Assembly (NCBI GenBank): GCA_034429975.1
Contig: DAOUFM010000135.1
Span: 124,001 to 188,000, forward strand
Direction: 5' to 3'
DNA: 64,000 bases
Source of the DNA: UBA6170 sp034429975
GTDB taxonomy: Bacteria > Chloroflexota > Anaerolineae > Anaerolineales > Anaerolineaceae
The position numbers and the translations under genes were made by a program. Below are positions 40,635 through 49,975 of the stretch, in pieces. Within the stretch, counting starts at the first letter, position 1, and each line of letters starts with the position of its first letter. The notes below the pieces were generated by a model. The model saw only the letters and a list, made by a program, of their open reading frames with translations, was not told the DNA's origin and did not search any database.

Positions 40635-41054
40635 ATGAATAGTAATTTAAACCAGAAATCATCGAAAGTAATTGCCAGGAAAGAACAATTTCTCCAAATC
40701 TATCTTCCCTTAATAATTTTTACATTGATTATGGTATGTTTATCTTTGCTTGTTATTTTGCTTCCGAAAACAAAAACAGCTAATATCTCACATTGGGGAA
40801 ATATTTCTACATTGGTACTCATCCTGCCGCTTTTATTAGTGCTGGTCGTAATTTTTGCAATTACAGCATTAATAATTTTTGGAATGGCGAAGTTGATAAA
40901 GTGGCTTCCGATCCATGCAACCATGGTTTATGTTTTTTTTATGAAAGTTGAATTAATTATCATTAATATATCTAATAAATTAGTTGCACCAATTATTCAC
41001 TCTCGTTCAATTGCTTTTTCAATCAGATCAATATTTAAGAAGGGTAGTCAGTAA
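40635..41054 (+). CDS. Small membrane protein, two or three spans
   Basis: Protein of 139 residues with hydrophobic helices near 23-47, 55-85 and 92-118. No family recognised. It is followed after 4 nt by a second small membrane-protein gene, and both are downstream of tsaC but with their own promoter. Probable leaderless start (see the adjacent -10). In the absence of conserved motifs the function is open; a regulator or accessory of an envelope process is possible. Confidence 0.65.
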   Translation: MNSNLNQKSSKVIARKEQFLQIYLPLIIFTLIMVCLSLLVILLPKTKTANISHWGNISTLVLILPLLLVLVVIFAITALIIFGMAKLIKWLPIHATMVYVFFMKVELIIINISNKLVAPIIHSRSIAFSIRSIFKKGSQ

Positions 41055-41058
41055 ACTT

Positions 41059-41268
41059 ATGAATCTCTCAGATCCCTGGAAAAAGAAAGTCCTTTTTGTT
41101 GGAGGTTTTATCGGTCTTCTAAGTGGCGTCCTGGCAGCTTATTTATTAATTCAAAAGTCACAACAAAATGAAAAAAAGTTAAGTATTAGTGCAGGGGATG
41201 GAGTAAAAGTCGGCCTGGGTGTTCTGGGCGTAATGAAGTTAATTTCTGATTTAGCGGATAAAAAATAA
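41059..41268 (+). CDS. Small single-span membrane protein
   Basis: Protein of 69 residues, MNLSDPWKKKVLFVGGFIG and onward, with one membrane helix (about 11-33) and a basic, then amphipathic tail ending LISDLADKK. The frame extends upstream inside the previous gene, but ATG 41059, 4 nt after its stop, is the natural start. Function unknown. Probably expressed with the preceding membrane protein. Confidence 0.6.
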   Translation: MNLSDPWKKKVLFVGGFIGLLSGVLAAYLLIQKSQQNEKKLSISAGDGVKVGLGVLGVMKLISDLADKK

Positions 41269-41307
41269 TTAATTTGGCTAACAAATATAAAGATCAACGA
41301 GAAAAGA

Positions 41308-42324
41308 ATGGATAGCTCCACTCCTTTTTTAAGATATGCTGTTGCTGGAAAATTTACTCGTGATTATTTAATTCTCCCCAAAAATGATACATATCTGGAT
41401 AAAAAAGGTGGAAGTGCGTTATATTCTGCTTCGGGATTAAAACTCTGGGATAATTCGATTGGACTTATTGGAATTGTCAGTGAAGAGTACCCTTTGGAAT
41501 GGATACAAGAAGCAGAATCTCGCGGGTTTGATACTCGTGGAATCCAGGTTCTTTCTACTTATTTTGATCAACGCAACTTTTTAGCTTATCCTACGATCGA
41601 TGAACCGGAAACAAATAATCCCATTGCACAATTTGCCCGAATTGGGAAACCATTTCCAAAAACCTTATTAGGCTATACAGAGAATTCTGTTCAAAATCCA
41701 ATAAAAAACCAAAATTCTCCAATTATTAAAATAAAAGATATTCCATTTGATTATTTGGATGTCACCGCTGTCCATATTTGTTCATTGGACTATCCTACTC
41801 AGTCTCGCTTACCATCTTTCTTTCGGCAAGGGCATGCTACCACGATCACATTGTTAGCCTCTAATGATTATATGAACCCAATATATAGAGATTTAGTCCC
41901 GACTATATTGAAAGATATTACCGCATTTATTTGTACAGAAAATCAAATTCGAAATTTGTTCTATGGAGTAACATCTGACTTAACTGAAATGATTTCAGAA
42001 CTGGATGTTTATGGATGTGAAATGTTGGTAATTGCTACAAAAAATAATTCATATTTATTGTGGGAAAGGTCGACCAAAAAAAGATTTGATATTCCTTTGT
42101 ACCCTTCTTCAATTATTGACCCGACCGGAATTCTAGATTCTTTTTGTGGGGGATTTCTTGCAGGGCTTAGAAAAAATCAAGACCCGCTCGACGCCGCCTT
42201 ACAGGGGAGTATTTCCGCTTCGTTCTCCGCTGAGGGGGTAGGGCCTTTTTATTGCCTGGATGCTTTACCATCATTGGTTCAGGCCAGATTAGATTACCTG
42301 GTTCCTTACATCGCAAAAATATAA
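41308..42324 (+). CDS. PfkB-family carbohydrate/nucleoside kinase-like protein
   Basis: Protein of 338 residues with the ribokinase fold. N-terminal di-Gly DKKGGSALYSASGLKLW (about 31-47) and the C-terminal signature in the form DPTGILDSFCGGFLAGL (about 271-287), where the family has D-T-x-G-A-G-D. The catalytic Asp is present, but the anion-hole G-A-G is G-I-L, so catalysis may be reduced or the substrate atypical. Phosphorylation of a sugar or nucleoside at the expense of ATP is the family activity; substrate unknown. It is monocistronic or the last gene of the membrane-protein pair. Confidence 0.8.
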   Translation: MDSSTPFLRYAVAGKFTRDYLILPKNDTYLDKKGGSALYSASGLKLWDNSIGLIGIVSEEYPLEWIQEAESRGFDTRGIQVLSTYFDQRNFLAYPTIDEPETNNPIAQFARIGKPFPKTLLGYTENSVQNPIKNQNSPIIKIKDIPFDYLDVTAVHICSLDYPTQSRLPSFFRQGHATTITLLASNDYMNPIYRDLVPTILKDITAFICTENQIRNLFYGVTSDLTEMISELDVYGCEMLVIATKNNSYLLWERSTKKRFDIPLYPSSIIDPTGILDSFCGGFLAGLRKNQDPLDAALQGSISASFSAEGVGPFYCLDALPSLVQARLDYLVPYIAKI

Positions 42325-42367
42325 CAGGCTTTTTTAATCTTTTTTTGAGTTGAAGAAACCAAAAGAA

Positions 42368-44713
42368 TTAGGAATAATTTTTGTTAAGCCGCAGAGTTTT
42401 ATCGATTTTCTTTCTGATAGCGTACTGGAAAACTTTGTTTCCCTGGTGCTGAAGTAATTTTGAATTGACAGCATGTGCTGAATAAGCCGCTCTCTGATAT
42501 TCGTTCAAAAATCGATCAGCTTTGGATGACATCTCAGGAAATAGTTTTTTATATTGATCCACCAATTCGGCCGGAGTATATGAGAATGGGAGTTGTTGAT
42601 TAAATAAGCGTAATGACCAGGCAATTCTTTTAAATGCTTTTTGTTCAATACTTGATTTCGCGTAGTCAGCCCAGTTTTGAATCCACTCCGGAACAGTCCA
42701 ACCTCTTTTCACAAAAATAGTCTCAATAATAATAGGTGCCGAAGATATAGACGGAAGCTTTGTATCTTCATATACCAAGTAGATTGAATAAAGGATAAAT
42801 AATCCCATGAAAATGAAGGGTATTGGACTGTCCACAGTTTTTCCTTTAATGGATATCTCAGGTTCTTCAGCTCCATCAGCTTTCGGAAAATTGTTCTCAG
42901 GAATATATTTATCCCCGCCATCAAGAAGTGGGAGGTCTCGTTTGGTAAGATCTTTACGAAGAGTATCTTCCGATATTGGCGCGACTGTTTCACCAGGCAA
43001 ACGATTTAATACTGGTTGTATGGTGGTTGGCTCGAACTCAACCCAACCGATGTCAGCAAAAAAAACTTCCGGCCAGGAATGTGATTGAGTCCGGCGAATG
43101 ATGTAAAGCGTATCTTCTTTATTTTGCGATTGACCTTGCGCATAACCAAAAACGATTCTTGCTGGAATTCCAATTGAACGTAATAAAAGTACTTCAGCAG
43201 TTGCATAATAATTACAAAAACCTGATTTGTAATCAAAAAGAAACCACTCAATTGGGTCAATATTCACAGGAGGCGTAATAATTGTTTCTTGATATTGAAT
43301 ATTCTTTCGAAGGTAATTTGTAATAGCGAGGGTTTTATCATATGGGGTAGAATATTCTTTGGTGATGGATTCAGCCAGGTTTTTGATCCTGGAATTCAAA
43401 TTTTCAGGAATTTGGAGGTATTTCTCAGTTACCCAAAGAGGATAATCCTTTGTTGATTCACGCATTTGAGCGATTGTTGGTGTTGGAATTCGACTGAATA
43501 CCTCATAATTTTCACCCGAAAAAATAATTTCTTCAAGAGTCATAGACAAATAATCCGCTTTATTGTCGGGTAGTGGCTGGAAAAATGCTTTTACAGGCCG
43601 ATTAATCTGTTGAGGGTTGGGTGGGGTATATAACAATCCGAGATTTATCCTTGTCTTTATAGAAAATTTTCTTTCCGGAAAAAGGAAATATTCATACAAA
43701 TCAGTTATCTCTTTATTAGCTTCAATTAATTTGAAATTATCAATAGATGATTTCCATTCTCCATCCATATAATTATCAAACGATCTGGCTCGCCAATAAT
43801 AGCGGCTTCCTGCTGGTTTTTTCTGATCTACTGAAATTTCTAATATGATCTCATCACTTAAATGTGTTCCTGTTCCTAGATCAATCGAAGATCCTAAAAA
43901 TTCTGAGCGTACATAGGTTGTACCTTCGATTGGAGCTGTGAATTTTGCTATTTTATTTTGAATATCATCAAGGAGTTTTAGAACTTGCTTTTGTTGGGCA
44001 CTACCTTTATGAAATGCAGACACGATATTTGGTCCATTCCAGGCAAAAAGAATTAACAAAAATACAAAAATAAAAGAAGCTCTGCGGGTTAACGAACCAA
44101 TTTGCTGGTCAATAGGGATTTTTTTTGTTCGCCAATCCTTATATTTATTTATAAAATTGATTTGTGTAATAAAAATTAAAACAAAAAAAACAAAAAATGC
44201 CGAATAAAGATTGTTATTTCCCTGATAGTAGAATTCAGTGACAAAAATCGTGACGGCAGAAATGAAGATCGGAAACCAGGGATTGGATGTTCTAGTTAAA
44301 AGGAACCCTCCATAAAAAGATGTAAACCAAATTAATAAAGCAAGCAATAAAAGGAACAGAATTGGGTCTTCAATTTTTATATCGGCTGATAATTGATTAA
44401 TTGTTGAGCTGATCCTGCCGCCAAGGCTTTCGTATCGATTGAGCCAGAGAATATCCGATTTGTAAGTAAGCCCAAAAATAAATGGAATGATAAGAACTGA
44501 ATAAAGAAATGTAAATAATTGGGATAAAAAGAAGTTAAATTGGCTATACCCAACCAATAATCCTAGGGTAAAGCCAATTATTGTTAAAAGATTTAATATA
44601 CCTAAATGATCTGTCCAGTGGGTGGAGAGAATCTTCAAAGACGTCATCATGAAGACTCCCAGTAAAAAGGCAGTGCTTGCGAAGTTCCATGTACGGGCAA
44701 ATCTGGAATTCAT
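42368..44713 (-). CDS. Membrane transglutaminase-like protein (TgpA-type)
   Basis: Protein of 781 residues with about six N-terminal membrane helices (to about 230), an extracytoplasmic region and a transglutaminase-like domain (about 460-570): catalytic Cys in YKSGFCNYYATAEVLLLRSIGIPARI, His in SHSWPEVFFADIGWVEFEPT. A further membrane span near 645-660 precedes a cytoplasmic C-terminus resembling DUF4129 (FSYTPAELVDQYKKL). Family members are often encoded near MoxR ATPase and DUF58 proteins, not seen here. It may cleave or cross-link surface peptides. No ribosome site precedes ATG; a -10-like TACACT ends 6 nt upstream (about 44720-44726). Confidence 0.85.
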   Translation of the reverse strand: MNSRFARTWNFASTAFLLGVFMMTSLKILSTHWTDHLGILNLLTIIGFTLGLLVGYSQFNFFLSQLFTFLYSVLIIPFIFGLTYKSDILWLNRYESLGGRISSTINQLSADIKIEDPILFLLLLALLIWFTSFYGGFLLTRTSNPWFPIFISAVTIFVTEFYYQGNNNLYSAFFVFFVLIFITQINFINKYKDWRTKKIPIDQQIGSLTRRASFIFVFLLILFAWNGPNIVSAFHKGSAQQKQVLKLLDDIQNKIAKFTAPIEGTTYVRSEFLGSSIDLGTGTHLSDEIILEISVDQKKPAGSRYYWRARSFDNYMDGEWKSSIDNFKLIEANKEITDLYEYFLFPERKFSIKTRINLGLLYTPPNPQQINRPVKAFFQPLPDNKADYLSMTLEEIIFSGENYEVFSRIPTPTIAQMRESTKDYPLWVTEKYLQIPENLNSRIKNLAESITKEYSTPYDKTLAITNYLRKNIQYQETIITPPVNIDPIEWFLFDYKSGFCNYYATAEVLLLRSIGIPARIVFGYAQGQSQNKEDTLYIIRRTQSHSWPEVFFADIGWVEFEPTTIQPVLNRLPGETVAPISEDTLRKDLTKRDLPLLDGGDKYIPENNFPKADGAEEPEISIKGKTVDSPIPFIFMGLFILYSIYLVYEDTKLPSISSAPIIIETIFVKRGWTVPEWIQNWADYAKSSIEQKAFKRIAWSLRLFNQQLPFSYTPAELVDQYKKLFPEMSSKADRFLNEYQRAAYSAHAVNSKLLQHQGNKVFQYAIRKKIDKTLRLNKNYS

Positions 44714-44767
44714 ATTTCAAGTGTACAATAAAGAAAATCGATTATCAATCATTGTAGGAGTGCAGCA

Positions 44768-45736
44768 ATGTTCTGGGAAAACCTTTCACAAATAAATTTT
44801 ATATTCCAATCATTGGGTGAATGGCTTTATTACCCAATGAGGTTTTTGTCCTATCTGGGAGACGAGGAATTTTATTTATTCATTATGCCAGCCATTTTTT
44901 GGTGTGTTGATTCCGCTTTAGGTTTGAGATTAGGCATGATTCTGATGTTATCCAATGGCATAAATGGCATTTTTAAATTTCTTTTCCATGGTCCACGCCC
45001 TTTTTGGGTAAATGAAAAAATAACTGCTTATGTAAAAGAAACCTCTTTTGGAGTCCCATCTGGGCATTCTCAGAATGCTGTTGTTATTTGGGGTTATTTT
45101 GCCACGTTGTTTCAAAAAAAATGGGTCAAGGTACTATTTGTTTTGATATTCATTTTAATTGGAATTAGTCGTTTGTATTTAGGAGCGCACTTTATTGTCG
45201 ACGTTTTAGTTGGTTGGTTGTTGGGTGCCCTAGTTTTATTTCTTTTTATTTATATTGAGAAAAAATATGAGGATACAATTTTGGCCTGGAGTAAAAGCAA
45301 AAAAATCTGGATGTCTATTCTGGTAAGTATCTTCATGATTGTTCTTGCCTTTATCTTTAAATTCGCAAATAATAACTGGCAATTTCCCGCTGTTTACCTG
45401 GAAAATATTACCCGCGCTTTTAATGGCGATGCTGGAAATCCATATTCTATTGATGGGGTGATTACCGCCAGTGCCGCCTGGTTGGGTATTATTATTGGGG
45501 CTATTCAAATTAGTAATACAGTCCCTCTGGGAAAAATTACTTCACCGCTTGGGAAGAAAACATTACGGTTTGTCATTGGTTTGCTGGGAGTGATTCTTTT
45601 CTGGGCAGGATTAAAATTAGTCTTTCCAGCTGATATCCCGGTACTGAGCGAAATTTTACGTTTTATCCGCTATTTTTTGATCGGCTTCTGGATTTCTGCT
45701 GGTGCACCATATTTGTTCAAACGATTTAATATATAA
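44768..45736 (+). CDS. PAP2-family membrane phosphatase
   Basis: Protein of 322 residues with about eight membrane helices. The three PAP2 motifs are present: KFLFHGPRPFW (about 62-72), PSGHSQNAV (about 96), and SRLYLGAHFIVDVLVGW (about 137-153). Substrates in the family are lipid phosphates such as phosphatidic acid or undecaprenyl pyrophosphate. A C-terminal membrane bundle of about 150 residues extends beyond the minimal domain. Start follows GGAG. It is divergent from the transglutaminase-like gene. Confidence 0.9.
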   Translation: MFWENLSQINFIFQSLGEWLYYPMRFLSYLGDEEFYLFIMPAIFWCVDSALGLRLGMILMLSNGINGIFKFLFHGPRPFWVNEKITAYVKETSFGVPSGHSQNAVVIWGYFATLFQKKWVKVLFVLIFILIGISRLYLGAHFIVDVLVGWLLGALVLFLFIYIEKKYEDTILAWSKSKKIWMSILVSIFMIVLAFIFKFANNNWQFPAVYLENITRAFNGDAGNPYSIDGVITASAAWLGIIIGAIQISNTVPLGKITSPLGKKTLRFVIGLLGVILFWAGLKLVFPADIPVLSEILRFIRYFLIGFWISAGAPYLFKRFNI

Positions 45737-45774
45737 TTTAACGTAAGTGTTTTTGAGTTTTTATGGAGGTTAAT

Positions 45775-45984
45775 TTGAAAAAATTTCTTTCTTTCTCCAT
45801 TGGGTTTGTTACTGGTACGGTTGTCGTTGGGATTCTGGTTTTGCTTTTTACACCAGATTCAGGCGCTGGTGTTCGTGATTCCTTGAAAGATACAGTAATG
45901 CAAACGAAAAATGAGATCTCGGCTGCTGCCCAGAAGAAAAGAGAAGAATTAGAAGCAGAGTTATCAAAACTACGAAAAAGCTAG
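45775..45984 (+). CDS. YtxH-like small membrane protein
   Basis: Protein of 69 residues with one N-terminal membrane helix (about 3-23), a short TPDSGAGVRDSLKD segment and a charged coiled-coil tail rich in Lys and Glu. This is the YtxH pattern (gas-vesicle-like small stress proteins). An ATG at 45763 is in frame, but it overlaps the GGAGG ribosome site; the TTG at 45775, 5 nt after GGAGG, gives MKKFLSFSIGF and is preferred. Function unknown, possibly envelope stress. Confidence 0.65.
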   Translation: MKKFLSFSIGFVTGTVVVGILVLLFTPDSGAGVRDSLKDTVMQTKNEISAAAQKKREELEAELSKLRKS

Positions 45985-46001
45985 TTTTGATTTGACAGAT
46001 T

Positions 46002-48056
46002 CTATTTTGATAATTGAGCCGCCATTTGATAATAAGCGGGTTGGCGAGTATATCGCGTTGTTCCGCTGACGATTAAAAGTGTTTTATTATTGATTTTCCC
46101 ATTGATCGGAATGGTAACCTTTTGATCTTCTGACAATTCGAAGGTATTAATCTGGACTTTGCCTGAATTAAATTCAAGAAGAATAACTTTGTACGTTTGT
46201 GGGAGTAAATTATTGATTCTTGCCCACCCTTCTGATTTCCAACCACCATCGCCGGTTTCAAAATTAGAAGAATAGTTAATTGCCGGAATGCTAACATCAT
46301 CAAGTAAAAACCCTTCTCCATTTACAGCCGCATCTGTGACATACTCAAATTGGATGGTTACTTTTTCTCCAGCGAATTGTGATAGGTCAACGGTCTCCGA
46401 AATCCACCCATTGCTAAAACCATTGTATCCACACCCGTAATTATTACCAGACAGGTTATCCGTTGTACAATGAGGGGTATCAAGAATTTGCCAATTTTCT
46501 CCATCTACTGAAGCAGTTAAATAGAGAAAGTCATAATCAGCTTCAAGATCATACCAGGTCATATAAGTCATCTCTATTGGTCCGGTTGAATTTGTTAAAT
46601 TAAATGTATTGGATAAGACCATGTGAGATTCGTCGCCTTTATTGGACCAATATGCAAATTCACCAGAATATGGGAATTCAGGGATGATCTCTGTAGTAAA
46701 TTCTCCAGAAAACTGGAGTGAGAAGTTCTTCTTGCATTGAAGTTCAATGATATCCGCGCCATATTGAGCTACAGTCCTATCTTTCAGACCAAATTCACAT
46801 TCCTTAATTTTTTCGGTTATAGATACAGAGGGCATGGATGGGTAGTTTTTATAATAATATCTGCCATCGCCCGCTTTTTTATCCTGCAAAGTATTGGCAA
46901 TAATCCAATCAGTAAAAAGATCGTCGGCGGTGATTTGATTCCCCGTGATTGGATCTTTCAAATTTTCCTGTTCCAGAACTTTGTCAACACTATCTAGCCC
47001 GTTACTGGAATTTTGCACCAGAGCTTTTGTGGCATCTTCTCCAAACCGGTTAAGAAAGTAATTGACAAACAAAAAGGATGCGCCGTAATGAGGGGTGGTA
47101 TTGTATGGATTGTTTGGCCAATCATTTAGTTGGAGATCTGTGTTGGCAAGAAATAATGCATCAAAACCCGACTCGTAGTAACCATTTAAAAAGGCTGCCA
47201 GTTCCGAAAAACCCTCATTTAACCAGGATGTTTCATTGCGATCGCGATACCAATGGATCATATGTTGATATTCATGTGCTAAGACTCCATAAGTGAATTT
47301 TTCATTTAGTTTTATGGTGTCGGCATTCAACATGAACATCTCATGTGCATTGGAAAATCTGTGAATTTGAGGAGGAACTGCATCGTTAGACGAAAAATAA
47401 CCAGCCAGATTAGATCCAAGGTCCGTTGCATACAGAATATACAAATGCGGATCTTCATCAATTCCGGGTATCCATTCTGTTCCGAAAAACTCGCGATTGG
47501 TAGGGATTATTTTATTCTCAAACGTTGTGACCAATTTTTCTAATTCGGAATTCTTGTAGTCGACACCATTTTCAATCCAAAAATAAACATTTTCAGTTTT
47601 AAAACTTAATTTTGCCTGAATTTCTCTATTTTTATTCGTGTCAACATTTGTTACCCAGAAGGTGTTGGAATCGCCTACTTTATAGTCCTGTTGTACTGGT
47701 ACAAGGTCCGGAATATTTTCAATTCCCTGCAAACGACGGGCTAAATCTCTGGGGTCATTTTCCGGTATATAAATCTCAGAAAGAATTTTCAAGGTTTCTG
47801 AAGCACTTTCAGAAGTTTCCTCTTTTGTTTTCGGGTCAAAATTGTTATTGCCATAAGGCGTAATCGTTTTTTGAGGACTCAGATTGTTTGATGGGGTTCT
47901 TTCGGTTGTGTAATTTGAAGAAGATGGTGGGGTGTCTGTTGATCTCATTAAATATAAATAACTTAACCCACCTGAAGTAAATACGATCAGGCACAAGCAA
48001 CAAACGAGAAACAGGATTATTACTAATAATATTATTAATAAATTTTTATTTTTCAA
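46002..48056 (-). CDS. Membrane-anchored extracellular metalloprotease (HExxH)
   Basis: Protein of 684 residues. An N-terminal membrane anchor (about 5-38) is followed by a Ser/Thr/Pro-rich linker and a catalytic domain with the zinc motif GVLAHEYQHMIHWYRDRNETSWLNEGFSEL (about 265-293); the downstream NEGFSE is typical of gluzincin/M6-related enzymes. The C-terminal part has MAM- or jelly-roll-like segments, for example VTIQFEYVTDAAVNGEGFLLDDVSI, as in immune-inhibitor-A-like proteases. The start codon is TTG with AGGTAGAAA upstream. I infer a surface protease for peptide nutrition. A symmetrical TATAAT/ATTATA pair lies at about 48072-48089. Confidence 0.8.
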   Translation of the reverse strand: MKNKNLLIILLVIILFLVCCLCLIVFTSGGLSYLYLMRSTDTPPSSSNYTTERTPSNNLSPQKTITPYGNNNFDPKTKEETSESASETLKILSEIYIPENDPRDLARRLQGIENIPDLVPVQQDYKVGDSNTFWVTNVDTNKNREIQAKLSFKTENVYFWIENGVDYKNSELEKLVTTFENKIIPTNREFFGTEWIPGIDEDPHLYILYATDLGSNLAGYFSSNDAVPPQIHRFSNAHEMFMLNADTIKLNEKFTYGVLAHEYQHMIHWYRDRNETSWLNEGFSELAAFLNGYYESGFDALFLANTDLQLNDWPNNPYNTTPHYGASFLFVNYFLNRFGEDATKALVQNSSNGLDSVDKVLEQENLKDPITGNQITADDLFTDWIIANTLQDKKAGDGRYYYKNYPSMPSVSITEKIKECEFGLKDRTVAQYGADIIELQCKKNFSLQFSGEFTTEIIPEFPYSGEFAYWSNKGDESHMVLSNTFNLTNSTGPIEMTYMTWYDLEADYDFLYLTASVDGENWQILDTPHCTTDNLSGNNYGCGYNGFSNGWISETVDLSQFAGEKVTIQFEYVTDAAVNGEGFLLDDVSIPAINYSSNFETGDGGWKSEGWARINNLLPQTYKVILLEFNSGKVQINTFELSEDQKVTIPINGKINNKTLLIVSGTTRYTRQPAYYQMAAQLSK

Positions 48057-48146
48057 TTTCTACCTATCTGTATAATTCTTCTATTATAAGATGGAATGAT
48101 TTTTAATTTTTCTTTCAAAATATTTATCAATAATTAATAATTTATT

Positions 48147-49346
48147 CTATGGATTTGTAAGATTATTTTCACAATTTATTTGTTCCTTACTTTTCGTAAA
48201 CCAATAAACCAATAAATAAACAAACAACAAAGTTCTCAAAGGCACAATGATCCATAACCCGGCAGATAATTGTCTGCTTAATAAAACTGGCCATTCTAAA
48301 AATGAAATAAAGCTAATTCCAAATGTAATAAAAAGACCTTTATTCGCCGGAAAAGTTAAAAGAATTATTGGGATTAAATATAAAATCCATTGTGGGCTCC
48401 AACCAGGAGACCAAAGTAAAAATAACATCCAGGTTAATCCAATGAAGGCTAAAAGATTGTGCCTATCTACCCTTTTTATTTTTGTCATCAAAAATAATCC
48501 CAGCCCTAGAAAAATAATTAACGTCAACCATGAAGGTATTTTTGCTGGGTTTCCAAATTCCTGTTGTAATGAATTTGAGTCGAGGCGATTCAATAATGGA
48601 ATGAAGGCACCGGTCGTATAATTCCCATCAATTAATGCCCATATGGTTTCCCAAGAATTTCTGGAAGGCTGGGATCGTAATGATGTCAGTGTATTTTCAG
48701 GAGAAAGTAGAAAAAGGAGTCCCCAAAAAAAGAGAACGATCGAACAAGCTATTATTGTGATTTTTATGAATTCTTTCTTTTTCTTAAACAGGAAAATTGC
48801 AGGAAAAAGCAAGAAAGAAAACCATTTAGTAAGCATCCCTATTCCTATCCAAATGCCAGCTTGAGTATTCTGGTCTTTTAGTAAATAGTAAGTACCTAAA
48901 AGCATGAAACCAACCAGAATGAGGTCAAAATACCACCAGGTATAAGCCAGAAAGCTTAGGAATCCCAAAAAGAGAGTTCCGATAACAGGAATTTGTTCTT
49001 TCTTTGGAATAATAACTTCTGCAATTTTGAAAAACAAAAAAATACAAATAGAACCTGCAATGGATAAAAGAAAATACAAAATGAAGTCAAAAACAAATTG
49101 GTTCCCCTGCGAAATTACTTGAATCGTTTTAAGAGTGATGGCAAAAACCGGCGGATATTCGATCCAATAATTTATAAAGGGCAAACCTGGAAGAGAAGCA
49201 ATTGAAAAATAGTTTGGGAAATCTCCTAGCCCATGCAAGTCTGAAGGAAATAGAGCCAGATAAAGAAGTAATCTACCAGCTAGGTACAATATGGGTGCTA
49301 TTTCTAAAAAAGGAATCTCTTTTTGGGGTTTGCTAAATAATTTCAT
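48147..49346 (-). CDS. Polytopic GT-C-like glycosyltransferase (GT87/DUF2029-like)
   Basis: Membrane protein of 399 residues with about ten helices. Features of the lipid-linked-sugar mannosyltransferase fold: YWIEYPPVF in the first outer loop (about 60-68), GIGMLTKWFSFLLFPAIFL (about 165-185) and LLWSPGWSPQWILYLIP (about 320). The donor would be a polyprenyl-phosphate sugar. The ATG overlaps the stop of the upstream metallo-beta-lactamase gene by 4 nt. Probably adds a sugar to an envelope glycan; acceptor unknown. Confidence 0.75.
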   Translation of the reverse strand: MKLFSKPQKEIPFLEIAPILYLAGRLLLYLALFPSDLHGLGDFPNYFSIASLPGLPFINYWIEYPPVFAITLKTIQVISQGNQFVFDFILYFLLSIAGSICIFLFFKIAEVIIPKKEQIPVIGTLFLGFLSFLAYTWWYFDLILVGFMLLGTYYLLKDQNTQAGIWIGIGMLTKWFSFLLFPAIFLFKKKKEFIKITIIACSIVLFFWGLLFLLSPENTLTSLRSQPSRNSWETIWALIDGNYTTGAFIPLLNRLDSNSLQQEFGNPAKIPSWLTLIIFLGLGLFLMTKIKRVDRHNLLAFIGLTWMLFLLWSPGWSPQWILYLIPIILLTFPANKGLFITFGISFISFLEWPVLLSRQLSAGLWIIVPLRTLLFVYLLVYWFTKSKEQINCENNLTNP

Positions 49347-49975
49347 AGGAAAGGATTGTTTTCCTTTTCAAAACCAACTGTCGTTTCTGGGCCATGCCCA
49401 GATAGGAGTCTGGTATCATCCGGTAAATTTAAAATTGCCTGGTGGATGCTTTGAATTAATTGCTGATGGTTTCCACCTGGTAAATCAGTGCGGCCTACAC
49501 TCATTCGAAAGATTAAATCTCCACAAAAAACGACATGATCTTCGGGAATGTAATAAATAACATGACCGGACGAATGCCCAGGGGTTAGATTTGTTGAGAT
49601 TTTGGTTTGTCCCAGGTTGATCGTATCATCATTCATTAAGAAATGAGTAGGTTGGTAGTCAATTTCGAATGGAAAGCCGAATAATTTTGCACCTCCCTGA
49701 GAATTCCATAAAGGGAGATCATCCGGATGCAGATAAATCACGGGTTTGGGAGAAATTAATGGCATAATCTCGTTAATCCCAATGATGTGATCAAAATGAG
49801 CATGGGTGCACCATATTTGGGTAATTATATTACCCCGTTTCATTGCTTGCTCGACCACGTTTTTGCTGTCAAATGATGGATCTACAATGGCTGCATTTTT
49901 AGTCTCATTATCAACTACTAAATACGTATTATTTTCTATCGGACCTAATACAAAGTCAAATATTTCTACGGCCAA
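49343..49975 (-). CDS. Metallo-beta-lactamase-fold hydrolase (glyoxalase II-like)
   Basis: Protein of 210 residues. Metal motif THAHFDH (about 57-63), further His in TPGHSSGHV (about 131), Asp in VFCGDLIF (about 150), and His in LLSGHGPET (about 195). The segment MSVGRTDLPGGN resembles YcbL-type glyoxalase II-like hydrolases. Thioester hydrolysis is the likely reaction; natural substrate unknown. The gene overlaps its MFS neighbour by 10 nt and the glycosyltransferase by 4 nt, so the three form one unit. Confidence 0.88.
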   Translation of the reverse strand: MAVEIFDFVLGPIENNTYLVVDNETKNAAIVDPSFDSKNVVEQAMKRGNIITQIWCTHAHFDHIIGINEIMPLISPKPVIYLHPDDLPLWNSQGGAKLFGFPFEIDYQPTHFLMNDDTINLGQTKISTNLTPGHSSGHVIYYIPEDHVVFCGDLIFRMSVGRTDLPGGNHQQLIQSIHQAILNLPDDTRLLSGHGPETTVGFEKENNPFL

